The position numbers and the translations under genes were made by a program. Shown here piece after piece: positions 16,996-25,818 of a stretch of 64,000 nt of DNA (position 1 is its first letter; every line of letters begins with the position of its first letter). Under the pieces are notes generated by a model that ran no database searches, was not told the DNA's origin, and saw only the letters and a list, made by a program, of their open reading frames with translations. The stretch is from Pseudomonadota bacterium (GTDB lineage: Bacteria > Pseudomonadota > Gammaproteobacteria > Burkholderiales > Burkholderiaceae_C), in contig JAKOZT010000129.1 in NCBI GenBank assembly GCA_029779845.1, positions 18,328-82,327 on the forward strand, written 5' to 3'.

Positions 16996-17573
16996 GGCAG
17001 CCACCGCGCCATGCGGGCGCGCGCCTGGCCTTCGCGCTGGCCGTGCTGGCGGCGCACCTCGCGCTGCTGCTGTGGTGGCTGCAGGCGGACCGGCTGGCGC
17101 GCCGCGAGCCGGCGGTGGAGCCGCGCGTGGCGGTGCGGCTGGTCGTGCCGCGCGCGCCGGTGGCTGCGCCGCGCGAGACAGCAGCGGCACCGGCACCGGC
17201 ACCGAAGCGCCGCGCGCCGAACGTTCCCGCCGCGGCGCAGCCGGCGCCCATCACCGCCGCGGCGATCAGCGCCGCGCCGCCGCCCTCACCGGGCGCATCG
17301 CAGGCTCACGCCGAAGCCGAACCGCAACCCTCGCTGATGGACAGCGACGCCACCCGCCGCGCGATACGTGCCTCGGCACGCGATCCCGGCCTCGCCGCGC
17401 AAGCCGGCCGCCAGGGCGCGCCGGTGCAGACGCCCACCGAAAAGCTCGGCGAGCAGGTGCAGCGCAGCGCCAAGGGCGATTGCCTGAAAGGCGAATACGC
17501 CGGCGGCGGCATGGGCCTGCTGAGCCTGCCTTTCCTCGCCGCGGCCGCGCTGAACGGCGACTGCCGCCGCTGA
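16992..17573 (+). CDS. hypothetical membrane-anchored Pro/Ala-rich protein
   Basis: A 193-residue protein from a GTG at 16992 that overlaps the HTH stub stop. It has one N-terminal helix (RLAFALAVLAAHLALLLWWL), a Pro/Ala-rich linker at about 50-120, and a C-terminal domain with two cysteines (GDCLKGEYAGGGMGLLSLPF and NGDCRR). The layout resembles TonB-like periplasmic proteins but the end is different. The C-terminal motif KGEYAGGGMGLLSLP looks conserved in Burkholderiales proteins of unknown function. Confidence 0.65.
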   Translation: MRQPPRHAGARLAFALAVLAAHLALLLWWLQADRLARREPAVEPRVAVRLVVPRAPVAAPRETAAAPAPAPKRRAPNVPAAAQPAPITAAAISAAPPPSPGASQAHAEAEPQPSLMDSDATRRAIRASARDPGLAAQAGRQGAPVQTPTEKLGEQVQRSAKGDCLKGEYAGGGMGLLSLPFLAAAALNGDCRR

Positions 17574-17582
17574 CGAACCGGC

Positions 17583-17816
17583 TCACGCCGCATCGAGCGC
17601 AAAGCGCGCCTCGCCCTCCGCCCCGATCAGCACGCGCGAGCGCGCTTCGAGTCGCAGCTGATCGCCGACGTCGAGGAAGTGGTCGTCGAGGTCGCCCGGC
17701 CGCGTCACCCACACGCGCCCGGCGATCACGCGCAGGCGCACGGCGACGGCCTGGGTCCAGCGCAGCAGTTCGCCGTCGGCGAGCTGCAGCACGAGGGGCA
17801 CGGGGAGTTCGAGCAT
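17583..17816 (-). CDS. DUF2917 domain-containing protein
   Basis: A 77-residue protein matching DUF2917: ELPVPLVLQLADGELLR at the start, then AVRLRVIAGRVWVTRPGDLD and HFLDVGDQLRLEA. The fold is probably a small cupin-like beta barrel. The start at 17816 (MLELPVPL) is preferred over upstream codons because the family begins there. It is transcribed away from the MocR regulator, with three CTGTACYGG-type sites between them, so that regulator probably controls it. Confidence 0.8.
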   Translation of the reverse strand: MLELPVPLVLQLADGELLRWTQAVAVRLRVIAGRVWVTRPGDLDDHFLDVGDQLRLEARSRVLIGAEGEARFALDAA

Positions 17817-17899
17817 GGCGGCTCCGTCGAGGTGATTTCCGGAGAGCCAGTGTCGGCACACGAGCGAATCGGCAACAGACGCAGCGCTGCCCGAATGGC

Positions 17900-17963
17900 A
17901 CCGGTACAGCCGCCGCCCGCGCGGCTCTGTACTGGCGAGCAATCAGCACCTCTGTACCGGTAC
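17900..17963. promoter_or_regulatory. three CTGTACYGG-type sites between DUF2917 and MocR genes
   Basis: ACCGGTACAG at 17900-17909 (inverted), CTGTACTGGC at 17927-17936 and CTGTACCGGT at 17952-17961 form a spaced set; the last extends into the palindrome GTACCGGTAC. Centres are 27 and 25 bp apart. Sites like this fit binding of a dimeric GntR/MocR regulator controlling both divergent genes. Confidence 0.6.
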
Positions 17964-17985
17964 GCCTTTGGCCTGGCGGTTCACA

Positions 17986-19485
17986 ATGCCCCGCATGGAC
18001 GCCGCCGTCGACGCCGCTTCCGGCCCCCTGTACCAGCGCATCGCCGCCCGCATCGAGGCGGCCATCGCCAGCGGCGCGCTGCGCGCCGGCGCGCGCCTGC
18101 CTTCGGTGCGCCAGCTGGCGCAGCAGCACGCGGTGAGCATCAGCACCGCGCAGCAGGTCTACCGCTGCCTCGAGAACCGCGGCGTGGTCGAGGCGCGGCC
18201 CAAGTCGGGCTGCTTCGTCGCGCCGCGCGCGCCGGTGCTGCCCGAGCCGATGCTCGACCTGCGCATGGAGGCGCCCTCGCTGGTCAACATGGACCAGGTG
18301 CTGCAGGAGTTCCTGTGGATCGTCAACGATCCGCTCGCGGTGCCCTCCTTCCACGCGCAGCCGGCGCGCTCGCTGCTGCCCGAGGCCAAGCTGCAGGCGC
18401 TGATGGCCGGCGTGAACCGGCGCCACCCCGAGTACGCCTCGCGCTGCGTGATGGAAGGCTCGGCCGCGCTGCGCCAGGAGATCGCGCGCCGCGCGGTCGG
18501 CTCGGGCGTGCCGCTGCGGCCCGACGAGATCGTCGTCACCAACGGCGGGCTCGAAGCCGTCTACCTCGCGCTGCGCACGGTGGCCTCGGCGGGCGACACC
18601 ATCGTGCTGGAGTCGCCCACCTACTTCCATCTGCTGCAGGTGATCGAGAGCCTGGGCATGCGCGCGCTGGAGATCCCCTCGCACCCGCGCGACGGCATCT
18701 CGCTCGAAGCGCTCGACGTCGCCACGCGCGAGCCGGGCGCGGTCAAGGCTTGCGTGCTGCTGCCCAACTTCCCCAACCCGCTGGGCAGCCTGATGCCGGT
18801 GTCGCGCAAGCGCGAGCTGGTGCGCCTGATGGCCGAGCGCGGCATCCCGCTGATCGAGAGCGACATCTACGGCGAGCTGTACTTCGGCGAGCAGCGCCCG
18901 CCGGTGCTCAAGAGCCTGGACCCGGAGGCCGACGTGATCCTGTGCTCGGCCTTCACCAAGACGGTGGCGCCCGGCTACCGCATCGGCTGGGTGGCGCCGG
19001 GGCGGCATTTCCTGAAGACGCAGGCGCTCAAGTTCCGCACCTCGGTGGCCTGCCCGATGCTGCAGCAGGAGGTGCTGGCGCAGTTCATCGCCGACGGCGG
19101 CTACGACCACCACCTGCGCCGCCTGCGCGCGGCGCTGAAGACGCAGATGCACCAGATGGTCGACGCGGTGGCTCGCCACTTCCCGATGGGCTGCCGCATG
19201 AGCCTGCCGCAGGGCGGCATGATGCTGTGGATCGAGCTGCCGCGGCAGGTCGATTCGCGCGAGGTGTTCGCGCTGGCGCGGCTCGAGCACATCGGCGTCG
19301 CGCCCGGCGCGGCGTTCTCCACCACGCGGCGCTTCGACCACTTCATCCGCCTGCAGTACGGCGAGCCGTTCACCGCGCAGACCGAGGCCGCGATCCGCCG
19401 GCTCGGGCAGATCGTCGAGCGGCTGGCCGAGCGCTCGCCGCGGCGCGAAGAGGCGCCGGCGGCGCGGGCGACGCTGCATGCCTGA
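17986..19485 (+). CDS. MocR-type regulator (GntR HTH fused to aminotransferase-like PLP domain)
   Basis: About 499 residues from the ATG at 17986; a second ATG at 17995 and a TTG at 17968 are alternatives. An N-terminal GntR winged helix (about 15-80, with RLPSVRQLAQQHAVSISTAQ) is followed by a class-I aminotransferase fold. The PLP Lys is in CSAFTKTVAPGYRIGW, and the Asn-bearing PNFPNPLGSLM and ESDIYGELYF motifs are present. Such proteins usually sense PLP or an amino compound and control an adjacent gene. Here the MFS gene overlaps its end by 8 bp, so transporter and regulator are cotranscribed. Confidence 0.92.
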   Translation: MPRMDAAVDAASGPLYQRIAARIEAAIASGALRAGARLPSVRQLAQQHAVSISTAQQVYRCLENRGVVEARPKSGCFVAPRAPVLPEPMLDLRMEAPSLVNMDQVLQEFLWIVNDPLAVPSFHAQPARSLLPEAKLQALMAGVNRRHPEYASRCVMEGSAALRQEIARRAVGSGVPLRPDEIVVTNGGLEAVYLALRTVASAGDTIVLESPTYFHLLQVIESLGMRALEIPSHPRDGISLEALDVATREPGAVKACVLLPNFPNPLGSLMPVSRKRELVRLMAERGIPLIESDIYGELYFGEQRPPVLKSLDPEADVILCSAFTKTVAPGYRIGWVAPGRHFLKTQALKFRTSVACPMLQQEVLAQFIADGGYDHHLRRLRAALKTQMHQMVDAVARHFPMGCRMSLPQGGMMLWIELPRQVDSREVFALARLEHIGVAPGAAFSTTRRFDHFIRLQYGEPFTAQTEAAIRRLGQIVERLAERSPRREEAPAARATLHA

Positions 19486-20716
19486 GCACACCGCCGATTC
19501 CCGCTACGCCTGGGCGCGCCTGGCCGCGACGCTGGGGTTGATGACGATCGGCTCGGCGGCGATGTACGTGATCGCCGTGGTGCTGCCGGCGGTGCAGGCC
19601 GAGTTCGGCGTCGCGCGCGCCGACGCCTCGCTGCCCTACACGCTGCTGATGGTCGGTTTCGGCCTGGGCGGCGTGCTGATGGGCAAGCTGGCCGACCGCT
19701 TCGGCGTGATGCTGCCGGTGCTGATCGGCGCGGCGGGGCTGGCCAGCGGCTTCGCGCTCGCGGCGGCGAGCAGCAGCATCCTCGGCTTCGCCATCGTCTC
19801 GGGCCTGCTGCTGGGCCTGCTCGGCAGCTCGGCCACCTTCGCGCCGCTGGTGGCCGACACCTCGCTGTGGTTCGTGCGCCGGCGCGGCATCGCGGTGGCG
19901 ATCTGCGCCAGCGGCAACTACCTCGCCGGCGCGATCTGGCCGCCGATCGTGCAGCAGCTCGTCGAGAGCATCGGCTGGCGCGGCGCCTACAACACGCTGG
20001 CCGTCGTCAGCGCGCTGGCGATGCCGCTGCTCGCGCTGGCCTTGAAGGCGCGCCCGCCCGCGGCGGTGGCCGGGCCGAGCGCCTCGGTGCGCAGCGGCGC
20101 GGCGGTGCAGCCCTCGACGCGCCCGTTCGGCTTCTCGATGAACCAGGCGCAGGCGCTGCTGTGCGTGGCCGGCGTGGCCTGCTGCGTGGCAATGTCCATG
20201 CCGCAGGTGCACATCGTCGCCTACTGCAGCGACCTCGGCTTCGGCGCCGCGCAGGGCGCGCGCATGCTCTCGCTGATGCTGGCCGCGGGCATCGTCAGCC
20301 GGCTGGTCTCGGGCGCGATCTGCGACCGCATCGGCGGCATCCGCACGCTGCTGCTCGGCTCGGTGCTACAGGGCACGGCGCTGCTGCTGTTCCTGCCCTT
20401 CGACGGGCTGGTCTCGCTGTACGTGGTCTCGGCGCTGTTCGGGCTGTTCCAGGGCGGCATCGTGCCGAGCTACGCGATCATCGTGCGCGAGCACTTCCCC
20501 GCCGCCGAGGCCGGCGCGCGCGTCGGCACGATATTGATGTGCACGCTGTTCGGCATGGCGCTGGGCGGCTGGATGTCCGGCAAGGTGTTCGACCTGACCG
20601 GCTCGTACCACGCCGCCTTCGTCAACGGCATCGCCTGGAACCTGCTCAACCTCGGCATCGTGCTGCTGCTGATGTGGGGGCTGCGGCGCCGCAGCGGCCC
20701 GGCGCTCAGCGCATGA
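19478..20716 (+). CDS. MFS transporter
   Basis: A 412-residue major facilitator protein with 12 predicted helices. The loop 2-3 signature GVLMGKLADRFGVMLP (about 65-80) and its second-half counterpart SGAICDRIGGIRTL are present. A central cytoplasmic loop near 200-215 is Ala/Ser rich. The start overlaps the MocR gene by 8 bp. The substrate is unknown; linkage to a MocR regulator suggests an amino or carboxylic compound. It overlaps the kdpE stop by 11 bp tail to tail. Confidence 0.9.
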   Translation: MPEHTADSRYAWARLAATLGLMTIGSAAMYVIAVVLPAVQAEFGVARADASLPYTLLMVGFGLGGVLMGKLADRFGVMLPVLIGAAGLASGFALAAASSSILGFAIVSGLLLGLLGSSATFAPLVADTSLWFVRRRGIAVAICASGNYLAGAIWPPIVQQLVESIGWRGAYNTLAVVSALAMPLLALALKARPPAAVAGPSASVRSGAAVQPSTRPFGFSMNQAQALLCVAGVACCVAMSMPQVHIVAYCSDLGFGAAQGARMLSLMLAAGIVSRLVSGAICDRIGGIRTLLLGSVLQGTALLLFLPFDGLVSLYVVSALFGLFQGGIVPSYAIIVREHFPAAEAGARVGTILMCTLFGMALGGWMSGKVFDLTGSYHAAFVNGIAWNLLNLGIVLLLMWGLRRRSGPALSA

Positions 20717-21398
20717 AGCGGTAGCCGATGCCGGTTTCGGTGAGCAGGTGCGCCGGGCGCGAGGCGTCGGCCTCGATCTTCTTGCGCAGGTTGGCCATGT
20801 GCACGCGCACGTAGTGCGTGTCCTCGGCATGGCCGGGGCCCCACACGGCCTTGAGCAGCTGCTGGTGCGTGATCACGCGGTCGGGCTGCGAGGCCAGGTG
20901 CACGAGCAGCTTGTATTCGATCGGCGTCAGGTGCAGCGGCTCGCCACCGCGCTCCACGCTGCGCCGCGCCAGGTCGATCACCACCGCGCCGAAGGCGATG
21001 CGCGCCTCGCCCTCGGGCGTCTGCTGGCCGTGCCGGCGCAGTTGCGCGCGCACGCGCGCCAGCAGCTCGCCGGCGCCGAAGGGCTTGACGAGGTAGTCGT
21101 CGGCGCCGGCGTCGAGCGCGGCGATCTTGTCGGCCTCGCCGACGCGCGCCGACAGCACGATCACCGGCGCGGCCGACCAGCCGCGCAGGTCGCGGATCAG
21201 TTCCACGCCATCGCCGTCGGGAAGGCCGAGGTCGAGCACCAGCAGGTCGGGCCGGCGCGTGCCGGCTTCGATCAGGCCGCGCTGCAGCGTGGCGGCCTCG
21301 AACACCTCGTGGCCGTCGGATTCGAGCGCGAGGCGCACGAAGCGGCGGATGTCGGCCTCGTCCTCGACGATCAACAGTCGACTGCGGATCTCGGTCAT
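20706..21398 (-). CDS. kdpE: KdpE, response regulator of potassium uptake
   Basis: A 230-residue OmpR-type regulator with a receiver domain (residues 1-120; phospho-acceptor Asp56 in LLVLDLGLP; VKPFGAGELLARVRA) and a winged helix (about 130-228, LTPIEYKLLVHLASQPDRVI, THYVRVHMANLRKKIE). It is phosphorylated by KdpD and activates kdpFABC when potassium is scarce. The start overlaps the kdpD stop by 4 bp (ATGA). Confidence 0.95.
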   Translation of the reverse strand: MTEIRSRLLIVEDEADIRRFVRLALESDGHEVFEAATLQRGLIEAGTRRPDLLVLDLGLPDGDGVELIRDLRGWSAAPVIVLSARVGEADKIAALDAGADDYLVKPFGAGELLARVRAQLRRHGQQTPEGEARIAFGAVVIDLARRSVERGGEPLHLTPIEYKLLVHLASQPDRVITHQQLLKAVWGPGHAEDTHYVRVHMANLRKKIEADASRPAHLLTETGIGYRFMR

Positions 21399-24106
21399 GG
21401 CGCGAGTGTGCTGCCGTCGTCGCTCGGCGGCGTGCCGCACGGCAGTTCGATCGTGAAACGCGCGCCGGCCACGCGGCCGCCCTCGACGCGGTTCTCGCCG
21501 CGCATCGTGCCGCCATGCGAGCGCACGATGGCGCGGCAGATCGCCAGGCCCAGGCCGACGCCGGGCGTGGCGCTCTCGCGCGCGCCGCGCTCGAACTTCT
21601 CGAAGATCGCCTCCTCGCGCCCGCGCGGCAGGCCGGGGCCGTCGTCGTCGACGGTGATCGCCACGCGCTCGCCCGCCGGCGCTGCGGCAATGCGCAGCGG
21701 CGTGCCGGGCGGCGTGTACTTGGCGGCGTTCTCCAGCAGGTTGACGAGCACGCGCTCGATCAGCACGGCGTCGAATTCGAGCAGCGGCAGATCGTCGGGC
21801 AGCGCCACGCTGACCGGGTGCGCGGCGAGCGCCGGCGCGCAGGCAGCCAGCGCGGCGCCCACCACCTCTTCGAGCGGCTGCCAGGCGCGATTGAGCTGCA
21901 CCGCGCCGGCTTCCAGGCGCGCCATGTCGAGCAGGTTGGCCACCAGCGCATTCATGCGCAGCGCCGAGTCGCGGATCGCACCGGCCAGCTCGCGCTGCGC
22001 CGGCGGCAGCGGCGGCTGCGCCAGCGCCAGCGCGTCGGCGAGCCCCACCAGCGCGGCCAGCGGCGTGCGCAGGTCGTGCGAGATGGCCGACAGCAGCGAG
22101 TTGCGCAGCCGCTCCGACTCGATCTGCACCGTGCTCGCACGCGCCACCTCGATGTAGTGGATGCGCTCCAGCGAGATCGCCAGCAGCGAGGCGCAGGTGT
22201 CGAGCAGGCGGCGCTGCTCCGGGCCGAAGGCCTGCGCCTCGCGCGGCTCGACGGCCAGCACGCCGCGCACGCGCATCGGCGCCTTCAGCGGCAGCACCAG
22301 GCAGCGGCTGGCCGGCAGCGTGTCGGTGCCGTGGCCGGCGGCTTCGGCGCGGTCGAAGGCCCATTGCGTCACGCCCTCGTCCGCCGCGGCGCTGCCGCCG
22401 GGCAGCGCCTGCAGGCGGTCGTGTTCGTCGGCGGCCAGCAGCGTGGCGCGCGCGCCGAACTCGGCGGCCAGGAAGCGCTGGCCGATCTGCGCCACCTGCT
22501 CGGGCAGCAGCGCCGCCGAGAGGTCGCGCGACATCTCGTAGAGCCCGCGCACGCGCTGCTCGCGCTGCGTGGCCGCCTCGGCCTGCACCTTCAGCCCGGC
22601 GGTGAGCTGGCCCACCACCAGCGCCACCAGCAGCATCACGCCGAAGGTGACGAGGTACTGCACGTCGCTCACCGCGAACGAGAAGCGCGGCGCAACGAAC
22701 AGGAAATCGAACGCGGCGACGCCGAGAAACGCCGCCAGCACGGCCGGCCCGCGCCCGTAGCGCAGCGCCACGCCGATCACCGCGAGCAGGAACAGCATCA
22801 CGATGTTGGACAGCTCCAGCACACGCGCCAGCGGCGTGACCAGCAGCGCCACCAGCGCGCAGGCGAGCGCGGCGGCGAGGTAGCCGCCCCAGCGCGTTGC
22901 CTCGGTATCCCGCGCGCTCGCCCGCGCCGGCTCGGTGGCGCGCTGCGCGGCCGGCAGCGCCACCTGCAGCACGTCGAGGTCTTCCGCCTGCACGGCGATG
23001 CGTTCGGCCAGCGGCGTTTGCCACGGCCACGGCCAGCGCCGCGCGCGCCGCCCGATCACCAGGCGCGCCAGGTTGTGCTCGCGCGCGTAGCGCACCAGCG
23101 CGCGTGCCGGCTCGGGGCCGGACAGCGTGGCGGTCACCGCGCCCAGCTCCTGCGCCAGCTTGAGCGCGCGCAGCAGCCGCGTGCGCTGCGCCTCGGGCTG
23201 GCGCGCCGCGGCCGGCGTCTCGACGTGCACCGCGTGCCAGGGCACGTCGAGCTGCGCCGCCAGCCGCGCGCAGCGGCGCACCACCGTCTCGGCGTGCTCG
23301 CCCGCGCCGATGCAGGCGAGCAGCGCCTCGCGATTCGGCCACACCGGCTGCGCCGCGCTCGGCGCGCTCTCGCGCCGCCAGGCCTGCATCTCGCCGTCGA
23401 CGCGGTCGGCGGTGCGGCGCAGCGCCAGCTCGCGCAGCGCCAGCAGGTTGCCCTTGCGGAAGAAGTTCGCGGCGGCGCGCTCCGCCTGCACGCCGAGGTA
23501 GACCTTGCCGGCCTTCAGCCGCGCCAGCAGCTCGTCGGGCGGCAGGTCGACCACCACCACCTCGTCGGCCTCGTCGAAGACGCGGTCCGGCACCGTCTCG
23601 CGCACGCGCACGCCGGTGATGCCGCTGACGATGTCGTTCAGGCTCTCGAGGTGCTGCACGTTCATCGTCGTCCACACGGCTATGCCGGCGCCGAGCAGTT
23701 CCTCCACGTCCTGCCAGCGCTTGGGGTGGCGCGAGCCGGGCGCGTTGCTGTGCGCCAGCTCGTCGAGCAGCAGCAGCGGCGCAGCCTCGCCCGCGCCGAA
23801 GGCGAGCGCGGCGTCGAGGTCGAACTCGTCGATCGTCTGCCCGCGATGAGGCACGGACTTCAGCGGCAGACGCGGCAGGCCGCGCGCCATCGCCTCGGTG
23901 TCGCTGCGCCCGTGCGTGACCACCAGGCCGATCATCGGCGCCGCGCCCTGCGCCTGCGCGGCGCGCGCGGCGGCGAGCATCGCCCAGGTCTTGCCGACGC
24001 CGGCCGAGGCGCCGAAGAAGATCTTCAGCCGGCCGCGGCGTGCGCGCGCTTCTTCGTCCTGCACGCGCCGCAGCAGAGCATCGGGGTCGGGGCGGCTCTC
24101 GGTCAT
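21395..24106 (-). CDS. kdpD: KdpD, sensor histidine kinase of potassium uptake
   Basis: A 903-residue kinase. The ATG at 24106 (MTESRPDPDALL) is used. The N-terminal KdpD domain has a Walker A motif (GASAGVGKT, 32-40) and LLLLDELAHSNAPGSRHPKRW; a Usp-like domain follows (about 240-370). Four membrane helices lie near 400-500, then a GAF-like part, the H-box with His677 (SAISHDLRTPLAAL) and an ATPase domain (LENAAKYT, DDGPGLPRGREEAIFEKFER). It senses low potassium or ionic stress and phosphorylates KdpE. A 103-bp gap separates it from corA. Confidence 0.95.
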   Translation of the reverse strand: MTESRPDPDALLRRVQDEEARARRGRLKIFFGASAGVGKTWAMLAAARAAQAQGAAPMIGLVVTHGRSDTEAMARGLPRLPLKSVPHRGQTIDEFDLDAALAFGAGEAAPLLLLDELAHSNAPGSRHPKRWQDVEELLGAGIAVWTTMNVQHLESLNDIVSGITGVRVRETVPDRVFDEADEVVVVDLPPDELLARLKAGKVYLGVQAERAAANFFRKGNLLALRELALRRTADRVDGEMQAWRRESAPSAAQPVWPNREALLACIGAGEHAETVVRRCARLAAQLDVPWHAVHVETPAAARQPEAQRTRLLRALKLAQELGAVTATLSGPEPARALVRYAREHNLARLVIGRRARRWPWPWQTPLAERIAVQAEDLDVLQVALPAAQRATEPARASARDTEATRWGGYLAAALACALVALLVTPLARVLELSNIVMLFLLAVIGVALRYGRGPAVLAAFLGVAAFDFLFVAPRFSFAVSDVQYLVTFGVMLLVALVVGQLTAGLKVQAEAATQREQRVRGLYEMSRDLSAALLPEQVAQIGQRFLAAEFGARATLLAADEHDRLQALPGGSAAADEGVTQWAFDRAEAAGHGTDTLPASRCLVLPLKAPMRVRGVLAVEPREAQAFGPEQRRLLDTCASLLAISLERIHYIEVARASTVQIESERLRNSLLSAISHDLRTPLAALVGLADALALAQPPLPPAQRELAGAIRDSALRMNALVANLLDMARLEAGAVQLNRAWQPLEEVVGAALAACAPALAAHPVSVALPDDLPLLEFDAVLIERVLVNLLENAAKYTPPGTPLRIAAAPAGERVAITVDDDGPGLPRGREEAIFEKFERGARESATPGVGLGLAICRAIVRSHGGTMRGENRVEGGRVAGARFTIELPCGTPPSDDGSTLAP

Positions 24107-24209
24107 TCGAAGGCGCGAGCGGGCCGAGCGCCGGGCCGCTCCCAAGCCGGCCCGCTGTCCCCTCGGGGGACCGAACGCCGTACCCGGCGGTCGAGGGGCT
24201 CCATTTCCA

Positions 24210-25175
24210 TCACAACCAGCCGGCGCGCTTGAAGCGCCAGAACAGCAGCCCGGCCGCGCCGGCGATCAGGCCCAGCGCCATCGGGTAGCCGAAGGCCCAT
24301 TTCAGCTCGGGCATGTGCTCGAAGTTCATGCCCCAGATGCCGGCCAGCGCGGTCGACACCGCGAAGATCGCCGCCCAGGCCGCCAGGCGCTTGGTGGTCT
24401 CGGATTCTTCGATGGTGACCATCGACAGGTTCACCTGGATCGCGGTGCCTATGGTTTCGCGGATGCCGTCGATCGCGGTGCCGATGCGCGCCAGGTGGTC
24501 GTGCACGTCGCGGAAGTATTCCTGGCTGCGTGCGCACACCGCCGGCACGCGCCCGCCGTGCATCTTGCCGGCCACTTCCAGCAGCGGCGCCACCGCGTGG
24601 CGCAGCACGCTGGCGCGGCGCTTGAGCGCATACAGGCGCTCGATGTTCCAGCGCGCCGCGCCCTGGTCGAAGATGCGGCTCTCGATCTCCTCCAGCTCGG
24701 TCTCCAGCGCGTCGAGCACCGGGAAGTAGCGGTCCACCACCGCGTCCATCAGCGCGTAGAGCACGAAGCCGGCGCCCTGGCGCAGGTGCTCGGGCTCGCG
24801 CTCGCAGCGCTCGCGCACGCCGAGGAAGCCGTGCTCGCTGTTGTTGCGCACCGAGAGCACGAAGTTCTCGCCGACGAAGATCGCCACCTCGCCGTTCTCC
24901 AGCTCGCCGCCGCGCAGCTCGGGCAGCTTCATCACGACGAACAGCGTGCTGCCGTACTCCTCCACCTTGGGCCGCTGGTGGCCGTGGCTGGCGTCTTCGA
25001 CAGCCAGTTCGTGCAGGTCGAACTCGCGCTGCATCAGGCGCAGCTCGGCGTCGGTGGCATCGCGCAGCGCCACCCAGACGAAGCAGCCCGGCTCGCGGAT
25101 CCAGCGGTCGATCTCGTCGACCGCGATGTCGGCCAGCTTGCGGCCGTCCTGATACGCCACGCAGTTGATCAGCAT
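24210..25175 (-). CDS. corA: CorA family magnesium/cobalt transporter
   Basis: A 321-residue pentameric divalent cation channel. A large cytoplasmic N-terminal domain (with LHELAVEDASHGHQRPKVEE) and a long helix (about 165-270) lead to two C-terminal membrane helices. The selectivity signature GMN occurs at residues 282-284 (WGMNFEHMPEL), and the protein ends with a basic tail (FKRAGWL). The stop of kdpC lies only 18 bp upstream, so corA sits within the kdp gene order between kdpC and kdpD, which is unusual. Confidence 0.95.
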   Translation of the reverse strand: MLINCVAYQDGRKLADIAVDEIDRWIREPGCFVWVALRDATDAELRLMQREFDLHELAVEDASHGHQRPKVEEYGSTLFVVMKLPELRGGELENGEVAIFVGENFVLSVRNNSEHGFLGVRERCEREPEHLRQGAGFVLYALMDAVVDRYFPVLDALETELEEIESRIFDQGAARWNIERLYALKRRASVLRHAVAPLLEVAGKMHGGRVPAVCARSQEYFRDVHDHLARIGTAIDGIRETIGTAIQVNLSMVTIEESETTKRLAAWAAIFAVSTALAGIWGMNFEHMPELKWAFGYPMALGLIAGAAGLLFWRFKRAGWL

Positions 25176-25193
25176 CGGGCGTCTCCGTCGTTG

Positions 25194-25799
25194 TCAGGGT
25201 GGCGCGGATCTTCCCACGAGCGGGGGCGGGGGCAGCGCATCGAGCGCGAGGTTCAGCGCCAGCACGTTGACGCGCGGCTCGCCGAGGAAGCCCAGCCGTG
25301 CGCCCTCGGTGTGCGCCTCGATCAGCTCGCGCACGCGCGCTTCGGGGAGGCCGCGCGCACGCGCCACGCGCGCGGCCTGGTAGTCGGCGGCCGCGCGGCT
25401 GATGTGCGGGTCGAGCCCGCTGGCCGAGGCGGTGACGAGGTCGGCCGGCACCGGCAGGGTGTTGCCCGGGTCGGCGGCGCGCAGCACGGCGATGCGCTGC
25501 GTCACCGCCTCGTGCAGCGCCGGGTTGCCCGGGCCGAGGTTGGAGCCGCCCGAGTTCGCCGCGTTGTAGGGCACCGGGCCCGTGGCCGAGGGGCGGCTCC
25601 AGAAGTGTTTCGGGTCGGCGAAGGCCTGGCCGATCAGCGCCGAGCCGGCGATGCGGCCTTCGCGCTCGATCAGGCTGCCGTTGGCCTGCCACGGAAAGGC
25701 GAGCTGCGCGACGCCGGTGACGAGCAGCGGATAGGCGATGCCGGTGAGCGCCGACAGCAGCGCGAACAGCACCAGCGCGGGACGGAGATGGGACAGCAT
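25194..25799 (-). CDS. kdpC: KdpC, potassium-transporting ATPase subunit C
   Basis: A 201-residue subunit with a single N-terminal membrane helix (about 5-30, [19 protein letters not shown]) and a periplasmic/cytoplasmic domain carrying family motifs [29 protein letters not shown] and the C-terminal [13 protein letters not shown] with [12 protein letters not shown]. It stabilises ATP binding in the KdpFABC complex. It starts 19 bp after the kdpB stop. Confidence 0.95.
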   Translation of the reverse strand: MLSHLRPALVLFALLSALTGIAYPLLVTGVAQLAFPWQANGSLIEREGRIAGSALIGQAFADPKHFWSRPSATGPVPYNAANSGGSNLGPGNPALHEAVTQRIAVLRAADPGNTLPVPADLVTASASGLDPHISRAAADYQAARVARARGLPEARVRELIEAHTEGARLGFLGEPRVNVLALNLALDALPPPPLVGRSAPP

Positions 25800-25818
25800 G
25801 AGTTCGTGCTCCTTCGCT

